DNA from: Streptosporangiaceae bacterium
GTDB lineage: Bacteria; Actinomycetota; Actinomycetes; Streptosporangiales; Streptosporangiaceae
Direction of reading: 5' to 3'
DNA: 10,679 nt
Assembly (NCBI GenBank): GCA_030040415.1
Contig: JASHTT010000652.1
Location: 1-10,679, forward strand
In this document: in pieces, positions 1-4,820 of the stretch
How positions within the stretch are numbered: the first letter of the stretch is position 1
How the letters are laid out: each line of letters starts with the position of its first letter
Notes under the pieces: generated by a model
Databases searched by the model: none
What the model was told of the DNA's origin: nothing
Seen by the model: only the letters and a program-made list of their open reading frames with translations
Translations under genes and position numbers: made by a program

Positions 1-547
1 CCGGCGCGCTGGTCGTGATGATCGTGGTGGTCCACAGCCAGGCATCTGGATCATCGCTGGCCACGGTCGGGTCACGCCATCGCTCGTACAGGCCGGCGAA
101 GGCCAGCGGACGGCCGTCGCGCGGGCTGATGTAGACCGGTTGCTTGGCCGCGTCCGGCCGCGCCTGCCATTCGTAGTAGCCATCGGCTGGCAGCAGGCAG
201 CGACGCTGTGCGAACGCGCGGCGGAAGGCCGGCTTCTCAGCGACGGTCTCGGCCCTCGCATTGATCATCCGGCTGCCGATTTTCGGGTCCTTCGCCCAGA
301 ACGGCACTAGTCCCCAGCGCACCACGCGCAACTGGCGCTCGGCCCGGGCGTGCTGGCCGTCACCGGCTCCGCGGCCACCCGCCTCGTCTTCCTGGGCCCT
401 GACTGGCCTGGTCAGCACCGCATACACGGGTTTGGTTGGCGCTACGTTATAGTCGGGCGCCAGCGGCTCGGGCACCTTGTCGCGTTGCACACTGAACTCC
501 TCGAGGAGCTCAATGCGCTTACGCGCCGATGCATACCGTCCGCACAT
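1..547 (-). CDS. SRAP (YedK/HMCES-type) abasic-site processing protein, 3' end cut by window edge
   Basis: Reading the minus strand from the ATG at 547-545 gives 182 residues that remain open to the left edge. Family knowledge: SRAP proteins covalently trap abasic sites in single-stranded DNA through the N-terminal Cys exposed when Met1 is removed, shielding the lesion during replication. Visible motifs: MCGRYA with Cys2 (residues 1-6), NVAPT (34-38), WGLVPFWAKD (78-87), INARAET (95-101, with the Asn that contacts DNA in YedK), and RCLLPADGYYEW (116-127, whose Glu126 matches the catalytic Glu of YedK). The conserved C-terminal His region is beyond the edge; family members are usually about 220-250 residues, so some 40-70 are missing. 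Residues 48-73 form a charged Gly-rich loop. The upstream AGGGTGAGGAA supports this start, as does the requirement for Cys at position 2. The gene is divergent from aroA, an arrangement I recall from mycobacteria. No frameshift is seen. Confidence 0.95.
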   Translation of the reverse strand, partial: MCGRYASARKRIELLEEFSVQRDKVPEPLAPDYNVAPTKPVYAVLTRPVRAQEDEAGGRGAGDGQHARAERQLRVVRWGLVPFWAKDPKIGSRMINARAETVAEKPAFRRAFAQRRCLLPADGYYEWQARPDAAKQPVYISPRDGRPLAFAGLYERWRDPTVASDDPDAWLWTTTIITTSAP

Positions 548-752
548 TTCCTCACCCTGCAATGGCAGCGGACCCCACCACGGAATCCGGAATCTGCCAG
601 TTCATAGCCAAGATTCGGCTTTGCCAAACCTTGCCAGCAAATCTGGCAGCATCCTGCGCCCAGAAGAAGCCGGTGTCTGATTGTCGCTCCGCACAGCCGT
701 CTCGTCCAGACGGCCCGAGCCGACAGCCCGCAGGCACAGTAGTCTCGGGGGC
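548..752. promoter_or_regulatory. Divergent intergenic control region between the SRAP gene and aroA
   Basis: This 205-bp spacer must hold promoters for both divergent genes. It is less GC-rich than its flanks between about 590 and 650. That stretch carries TGCCA at 595-599, 622-626 and 632-636, and the reverse form TGGCA at 563-567 and 644-648. TTGCCA repeats at 621 and 631, exactly one helical turn apart. TGCCAG-N5-CTGGCA at 632-648 is a perfect dyad, and TTTG-C-CAAA at 620-628 is a small one. On the minus strand TTGGCA (627-622) and TATGAA (606-601) could be -35 and -10 elements for the SRAP gene, but the 15-nt spacer is short. I see no convincing sigma-70 promoter for aroA and no canonical actinobacterial LexA box. 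Which protein binds here is unknown. Confidence 0.5.
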
Positions 753-2168
753 ATGCACGCTTCGCCGCAAGCGAATAACGGCTGGGCGCCGCCGCGCGCG
801 ACCGGCGCCGTGCGCGCCAGCGTGCTGCTGCCCGGGTCGAAGTCGATCACCAACAGGGCGCTGGTACTCGCGGCCCTGGCGCGCACGCCGACCGTCGTCA
901 CCGGCCCGCTGCAGGCCCGCGACACCCAGCTGATGACCGCGGCAGTGCGCGCGCTTGGCTGTGCCATCAGCGGAAACGGCGCTATTACCGGGAACGGGCA
1001 GGCCGGCGCGGCTGCGGCCGACCCGTACGCGGCCACTGGCGTAAGCAGCAGCCCGCAAGGCCAGCAGGAGCGACCGGAATGGACGGTCTTGCCAGGGGCT
1101 GGCGAGTTCAGCGGCCGGGTCGACGTCGGCAACGCGGGCACGGTGCTGAGGTTTGTGCCGCCGGTAGCCGCACTCGCGGACGCGGACACCGAGTTCACGG
1201 GTGACCCGCGCGCCGCACATCGGCCGGTCTGGCAGCTACTGGCCGGCCTCCGGCAGGCTGGCGTGCAAATAAGTGATGCCGGCCGCGGTGCCGTTCCCTT
1301 CATAGTGCGCGGCCAGGGCAGCGTGACCGGCGGCACGATCACGCTTGATGCCTCGGACTCGTCTCAGCTGGTGTCTGGGCTGCTGCTGGCGGCGCCTCGG
1401 TTCGAGCGCGGCGCGGAGATCCGCCACCTTGGCGAGCGGATGCCGTCCGCACCGCACATCGCGATGACTGTCAGGATGCTCGCCGCTGCGGGGGCCGACG
1501 TTGAGTCGGGCGTCACCGGGCGAGCCGGCGAGGGCGTGCCGGACGTCTGGCGAGTGTGGCCAGGTCAGCTCGAACCAGGCCGGATCGACGTTGAGCCCGA
1601 CCTGTCGAACGCCGCCCCGTTCCTGGCCGCCGCGCTGGTGACCGGGGGACGGATCATGGTTCCCGGCTGGCCAGCCGACAGCCTGCAACCAGCAGACCAG
1701 ATCGCGGACGTGCTGGCGCGGATGGGAGCGACCTGCACGCCCGGCGCCAACGGCATGACCGTCGAGGGCACCGGCCGGATCCGCGGCATCACCGCCGACC
1801 TGCGGGACGTCAACGAGATTGCGCCGGTGCTGACGGCGCTGGCCGCGCTCGCGGACTCACCCTCTGAGTTCACCGGCATCGGGCACATGCGGTTCCACGA
1901 GAGCGACAGGCTCGCCGTGCTGGCGGGCGAGATCGGCGCCCTTGGCGGCCAGGTGACCGAATTGCCTGACGGGCTTGCGGTGCAGCCGCGCCCGCTCCGT
2001 GCGGGGCCCGTCCCGTTCGACAGCCACGACGACCACCGCATGGTTATGGCGGCCGCGGTGCTCGCACTTGCCGTTCCCGGCCTGACGGTGCGCAACGCCG
2101 GGACCGTGGCCAAGACGTTCCCCGCCTTCGTCACGCAATGGGAACAGATGCTGGGGCAGGCCTCCTGA
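753..2168 (+). CDS. aroA: 3-phosphoshikimate 1-carboxyvinyltransferase (EPSP synthase)
   Basis: The 471-residue product condenses shikimate-3-phosphate with phosphoenolpyruvate to give EPSP, the sixth step of the cytoplasmic shikimate pathway. Motifs in order: LPGSKSITNR (26-35, Lys30 and Arg35 binding substrates), GNAGTVLRF (126-134, the PEP/glyphosate loop), SSQLVSG (203-209), DLSNAAPFLAAA (283-294), NEIAPVL (354-360), HESDRL (382-387), DDHRM (426-430) and AKTFPAF (453-459). Glu355 sits where E. coli has the catalytic Asp313; from memory this Glu is usual in actinobacterial enzymes. Residues about 78-108 form a Gly/Ala/Ser/Gln-rich insertion just before the PEP loop, which makes the protein longer than the roughly 430 residues typical of E. 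coli-type enzymes. The frame opens at a TTG at 681, but ATG 753 is preferred because recognisable homology starts soon after it; its upstream CGGGGG is close and weak as a Shine-Dalgarno sequence. rsgA overlaps its 3' end. Confidence 0.95.
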   Translation: MHASPQANNGWAPPRATGAVRASVLLPGSKSITNRALVLAALARTPTVVTGPLQARDTQLMTAAVRALGCAISGNGAITGNGQAGAAAADPYAATGVSSSPQGQQERPEWTVLPGAGEFSGRVDVGNAGTVLRFVPPVAALADADTEFTGDPRAAHRPVWQLLAGLRQAGVQISDAGRGAVPFIVRGQGSVTGGTITLDASDSSQLVSGLLLAAPRFERGAEIRHLGERMPSAPHIAMTVRMLAAAGADVESGVTGRAGEGVPDVWRVWPGQLEPGRIDVEPDLSNAAPFLAAALVTGGRIMVPGWPADSLQPADQIADVLARMGATCTPGANGMTVEGTGRIRGITADLRDVNEIAPVLTALAALADSPSEFTGIGHMRFHESDRLAVLAGEIGALGGQVTELPDGLAVQPRPLRAGPVPFDSHDDHRMVMAAAVLALAVPGLTVRNAGTVAKTFPAFVTQWEQMLGQAS

Positions 2169-3178
2169 ACCGGGTCGTCGGCCACGCCGGCCTCGACGAG
2201 GACGACGTGCGGGTGCGGCCGGGCAAGGGCTCGCGGCCCCGCACGAGGCGCAGGCCGGCACACTCCGGCGCGGTCGACGCGTTCGTCACCGCGGTTGACC
2301 GGGGCCGGTACCGCAGCTGGACAGGCGACCGCGAGATCACCGCGATGAAGGCGCGCGAACTCGGCAAGGGCGGCATCGTCGTCGGCGACCGGGTCAGCCT
2401 GGCAGGCGATGTGTCCGGTGAGCCAGGCACGCTGGCAAGGGTGGTCCGGGTCCAGCCGCGCACCTCGGTGCTGCGGCGGTCGGCTGACGACGACGACCCG
2501 GCCGAACGCATCGTCGTGGCGAACGCCGACCAGCTCGGCATCGTTTGCGCCCTCGCCAACCCGCCACCGCGGCCCCGGCTCATCGACAGGTTCCTGGTCG
2601 CCGCGTTCGACGCCGGCCTCGAGCCGCTGCTCTGCCTCACCAAGGCCGACCTGGCGCCGCCGGACGACCTGCTGGCCGTCTACCAGCCGCTCGGCCTGCG
2701 TTCTGTCGTCCTGTCCCGGCCGTTCGGGAGCGCGCTCGAGGACCTCCGCGCGCTGCTCGCCGACCGGATCAGCGTGCTCGTCGGCCACTCCGGAGTGGGC
2801 AAGTCGACACTGGTGAACGCCTTGCTGCCAGAAGCGGGCCGGGCGGTCGGGGCTGTCAACGAGGTGACCGGGCGTGGGCGGCACACCTCCTCCTCCGCGG
2901 TGGCGCTGCGGCTGCCGGGCGGTGGCTGGATCATCGACACGCCGGGGCTGCGCAGCTTCGGCCTCGCGCACATCACCGCGGACAGCGTCGTGTCCGCGTT
3001 CCCGGAGTTCGCCGACGCGCTGGCGGACTGCCCGCCCGGGTGCAGCCACCTCGAGGAGGGCTGCGCGCTCGATGACTGGGTCGCCGACCACGGCGCGGCC
3101 GCCGCGGCGCGGCTCGATTCATTGCGGCGGCTGCTGCGAAGCCGCGAGGGGCTCGATCCGGCCGACACCGGCGACTGA
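2138..3178 (+). CDS. rsgA: Ribosome small-subunit-dependent GTPase RsgA (YjeQ)
   Basis: A cytoplasmic GTPase that checks late maturation of the 30S subunit and is activated by it. The G motifs are in the circularly permuted order that defines the family: G4 TKAD (168-171), then G1 GHSGVGKST (216-224), a switch I/G2 region GRGRHTS (245-251) and G3 DTPG (267-270). An OB-fold RNA-binding region precedes them (about 45-110), and a C-terminal zinc knuckle is visible with Cys298, Cys302, His304 and Cys309, spaced slightly tighter than in E. coli. The basic N-terminal segment PGKGSRPRTRRRP (28-40) probably touches rRNA. The only ATG near the start (2138) lies 31 bp inside aroA and has no clear Shine-Dalgarno sequence, so translational coupling to aroA, or a non-ATG start a little downstream, is possible. 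Family homology becomes clear from DEDD (20-23). A 74-bp gap separates it from hisN. Confidence 0.95.
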   Translation: MGTDAGAGLLNRVVGHAGLDEDDVRVRPGKGSRPRTRRRPAHSGAVDAFVTAVDRGRYRSWTGDREITAMKARELGKGGIVVGDRVSLAGDVSGEPGTLARVVRVQPRTSVLRRSADDDDPAERIVVANADQLGIVCALANPPPRPRLIDRFLVAAFDAGLEPLLCLTKADLAPPDDLLAVYQPLGLRSVVLSRPFGSALEDLRALLADRISVLVGHSGVGKSTLVNALLPEAGRAVGAVNEVTGRGRHTSSSAVALRLPGGGWIIDTPGLRSFGLAHITADSVVSAFPEFADALADCPPGCSHLEEGCALDDWVADHGAAAAARLDSLRRLLRSREGLDPADTGD

Positions 3179-3252
3179 CGCGGGGTCTGCTAGCACGGCA
3201 CACCGGGCCGGACGTGGCAGCGGCGGGCCGATAGGCGCTAGCGTTTCCCGGG

Positions 3253-4038
3253 ATGGCAGGTTTTGACGGCGACCTAGGGTTCGCGCACGTCCTGGCGGAC
3301 GCCGCGGACGACATCACCATGAAGCGGTTCCGGTCCCTGGACCTGCGCGTGCAGGCCAAGCCGGACCTCACCCCCGTGACCGACGCCGACGTCAGCGTCG
3401 AGGATTCGCTGCGGAACGTGCTGAGCCGGGGCAGGCCGCGGGACGGCATGCTCGGCGAGGAGTCGGGCCGAACCGGGTCGAGCCAGCGCTGCTGGGTGAT
3501 CGACCCGATCGACGGCACGAAAAACTTCGTTCGCGGGGTGCCGGTCTGGGCGACGCTGATCGGGCTGATGGCCGAGGACGAGGTCATCGCTGGCGTCGTC
3601 TCCGCGCCTGCGCTCGGGCGGCGGTGGTGGGCGGCCCGGGACGGTGGCGCCTGGACCGGCCGCAGCCTGACCAAGGCCACGGCCTGCCGCGTATCGAAGG
3701 TTGCCAGCCTGTCCGACGCCTCGTTCTCGTACTCGGGGATCGGCAGCTGGGAGCAGGCGGGCTTGCTAGCCGAGTTCCTCGGCCTCAGCCGTAAGGTCTG
3801 GCGGACCCGCGCCTACGGCGACTTCTGGTCGCACGTCCTCGTCGCCGAGGGCGCCGTGGACATATCGGCAGAAACCGACGTGCGTCTCTGGGACCTCGCG
3901 GCCCTGCAGATCATCGTGGAGGAGGCGGGCGGGGCGTTCACGGACCTTGCTGGCACGCCCCGGCCGGACTGCGGCAGCGTGCTCTGCACGAACGGCCTGC
4001 TGCACTCCGAGGTGCTTGACCTGCTGGCCGAAGGCTAA
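3253..4038 (+). CDS. hisN: Histidinol-phosphatase, inositol monophosphatase family (HisN type)
   Basis: The 261-residue product is an Mg2+-dependent phosphatase of the IMPase superfamily, most likely removing phosphate from L-histidinol phosphate in histidine biosynthesis. Motifs: KPDLTPVTDAD (36-46), GEE (68-70), WVIDPIDGTKNF (81-92, metal ligands Asp84 and Asp87), and WDLAA (213-217, metal ligand Asp214). The segment AYGDFWSHVLVAEGAVDI (187-204) resembles HisN more than true inositol monophosphatases, and the position after aroA and rsgA agrees with actinobacterial hisN genes. Length is normal and all catalytic residues are present. It could still act on inositol phosphate or a related substrate, because this superfamily is hard to separate by sequence alone. 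ATG 3253 has only a weak upstream CCCGGG. The 74-bp gap after rsgA contains GCTAGC twice (3189-3194, 3237-3242) but no terminator, so read-through from rsgA is plausible. Confidence 0.88.
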   Translation: MAGFDGDLGFAHVLADAADDITMKRFRSLDLRVQAKPDLTPVTDADVSVEDSLRNVLSRGRPRDGMLGEESGRTGSSQRCWVIDPIDGTKNFVRGVPVWATLIGLMAEDEVIAGVVSAPALGRRWWAARDGGAWTGRSLTKATACRVSKVASLSDASFSYSGIGSWEQAGLLAEFLGLSRKVWRTRAYGDFWSHVLVAEGAVDISAETDVRLWDLAALQIIVEEAGGAFTDLAGTPRPDCGSVLCTNGLLHSEVLDLLAEG

Positions 4039-4050
4039 CCGCTGGGGCTC

Positions 4051-4067
4051 TTGCCGTATCCCGGCAA
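4051..4067 (+). other. Small hairpin after hisN
   Basis: TTGCCG-TATCC-CGGCAA forms a 6-bp stem with a 5-nt loop, 12 nt after the hisN stop. No T-run follows, so it may be only a weak terminator, an RNA-processing site or chance. The rest of the 148-bp hisN-to-CBS gap holds a CACAAGC repeat in 8-bp tandem (4095-4101 and 4103-4109) and the ribosome binding site of the next gene. I see no clear promoter. Confidence 0.3.
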
Positions 4068-4170
4068 AGGGCGGATGCTGGACGGAACTGGCGTCACAAG
4101 CGCACAAGCATGCCACGCGGTCCGCTGCGGCGTGCGGCCAGCCGTTATCCCGCCGTACCGGGCCGGCGCG

Positions 4171-4177
4171 AGGGGAG
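4171..4177 (+). promoter_or_regulatory. Ribosome binding site deciding the start of the CBS-domain gene
   Basis: AGGGGAG lies 9 nt before the ATG at 4187. It selects this start over longer in-frame readings that would run back into hisN. Another ATG at 4180 is too close to the site and lies in a different frame with no recognisable protein. Confidence 0.7.
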
Positions 4178-4186
4178 CGATGCAGC

Positions 4187-4591
4187 ATGAACGTTCGGGA
4201 CGGCATGACGAAAGTCGTTCTCAGCATCGGCCCCGCGCACACGCTCCGGGAAGCTGCCCGGCTGATGTCACGGCAGCGAGTCGGCGCGGCCGTCGTCGTC
4301 GACCCAGAGCAGCCCGGCATCGGGATACTGACCGAACGCGACATTCTGGACTCCATCGGGGCGCATCAGGACCCGGACAATGAACTGGTCGCAGACCATC
4401 GCACCGCTGATGTCGTGTTCGCCTCGCCCGACTGGACCCTGGAACAAGCCGCCGCGACCATGGTGACCGGGAACTTCCGGCACCTGGTGGTCGTCGACGG
4501 ACACGAAGTAGCAGGCCTGCTGTCGATGCGCGACATCGTGCGCTGCTGGTCAGCGCGGGTCGCCTCGGCCGGGATGCCGGTCTCCGCCTGA
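4187..4591 (+). CDS. Two-CBS-domain (Bateman module) protein
   Basis: The small cytoplasmic protein (134 residues) is made almost entirely of one CBS pair. CBS1 spans about 2-58 and ends GILTERDIL (46-54); CBS2 spans about 68-122 and ends GLLSMRDIV (110-118). These are the characteristic adenosyl-ligand contacts of the fold. Family knowledge: such stand-alone pairs usually bind AMP, ATP, SAM or similar nucleotides and act as energy or redox sensors, but the partner is rarely known and cannot be read from this sequence. There is no membrane segment, DNA-binding domain or enzyme domain. The start is set by a strong AGGGGAG site. It lies 148 bp after hisN on the same strand and may have its own promoter; a hairpin with a T-run follows. 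I assign no gene symbol. Confidence 0.9.
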   Translation: MNVRDGMTKVVLSIGPAHTLREAARLMSRQRVGAAVVVDPEQPGIGILTERDILDSIGAHQDPDNELVADHRTADVVFASPDWTLEQAAATMVTGNFRHLVVVDGHEVAGLLSMRDIVRCWSARVASAGMPVSA

Positions 4592-4598
4592 GCGGCCA

Positions 4599-4619
4599 CT
4601 GACCGCCGTCAGCCTTTTT
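4599..4619 (+). terminator. Probable intrinsic terminator after the CBS-domain gene
   Basis: CTGAC-CGCC-GTCAG (4599-4612) forms a 5-bp stem with a tetraloop, followed by CC and a TTTTT run (4615-4619). It sits 8 nt past the stop codon. The stem is short, but a T5 run is rare in this GC-rich window and occurs at the right place. Confidence 0.5.
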
Positions 4620-4681
4620 CAGTTCGCCCTCGGCTACGGGCGCTGCGTTTCGTCGTGCATTCTGGCCGGCGCGCGCAGAGG

Positions 4682-4714
4682 CGTAAGCACGCGGTAAGAA
4701 CCCGGTAACCGCAC
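4682..4714 (+). repeat. Three GTAA-containing direct repeats at 11-bp spacing
   Basis: GTAA occurs at 4683-4686, 4694-4697 and 4705-4708, giving an exact 11-bp period. The units are CGTAAGCACGC, GGTAAGAACCC and GGTAACCGCAC. OmpR/PhoB-family response regulators characteristically bind direct repeats with an 11-bp period, so this is a candidate activator site for the downstream protease. No regulator gene of that type is present in the window; the binding protein is inferred, not seen. Confidence 0.45.
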
Positions 4715-4735
4715 TGGGTCATCATGCGCTACATC

Positions 4736-4750
4736 GCCCGCTAAGCGGGC
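4736..4750. repeat. 15-bp dyad in the protease leader
   Basis: GCCCGCT-A-AGCGGGC is a perfect 7-bp inverted repeat with a single central base. The arms are too close to form an RNA hairpin, so a DNA-level operator is more likely than a terminator. It lies about 70 bp before the protease start and about 20 bp after the phased GTAA repeats. Confidence 0.45.
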
Positions 4751-4820
4751 ATCCGAGACATCCCCTCTGGCTCGGCATTCGTTCATTTCCCGTGCCCGCA
4801 GGGCCGGAACGGAGGTCTCG

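Larger units (their letters stand above)
4620..4820 (+). promoter_or_regulatory. Leader/promoter region of the S53 protease
   Basis: This is non-coding and must contain the protease promoter if the preceding terminator works. It holds three phased GTAA units (4682-4714), a dyad (4736-4750) and a strong ribosome binding site, GGAGG at 4811-4815, 5 nt before the ATG. I see no clean sigma-70 pair. GGTAAC at 4704-4709 could be the -35 element of an ECF-type promoter, though its -10 partner is not obvious. The layout suggests an activator-dependent promoter. Confidence 0.5.

Noticed and set aside
681..752. TTG start for aroA giving a 495-residue protein
   Set aside because: The extra 24 residues are not EPSP synthase-like, the TTG directly follows an in-frame stop, and no ribosome binding site precedes it.
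552..1342. Minus-strand frames of 222 and 246 codons over the aroA start region
   Set aside because: Both are antisense shadows of aroA with no recognisable domain, and they overlap the divergent control region.
1565..3091. A 508-codon open frame on the minus strand across aroA and rsgA
   Set aside because: It is antisense to two clearly recognised genes, has low-complexity Arg/Ala/Pro composition and no family motif. Long antisense frames are expected at this GC content.
4180..4383. ATG at 4180 as start of a different small protein
   Set aside because: Its frame gives an Arg/His-rich product with no family features, overlapping the clear CBS-domain gene that uses the same ribosome binding site with better spacing.
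4627..4642. GCCC-N8-GGGC hairpin downstream of the CBS gene
   Set aside because: A 4-bp stem with an 8-nt loop is expected by chance in GC-rich DNA, and a better terminator lies just upstream.
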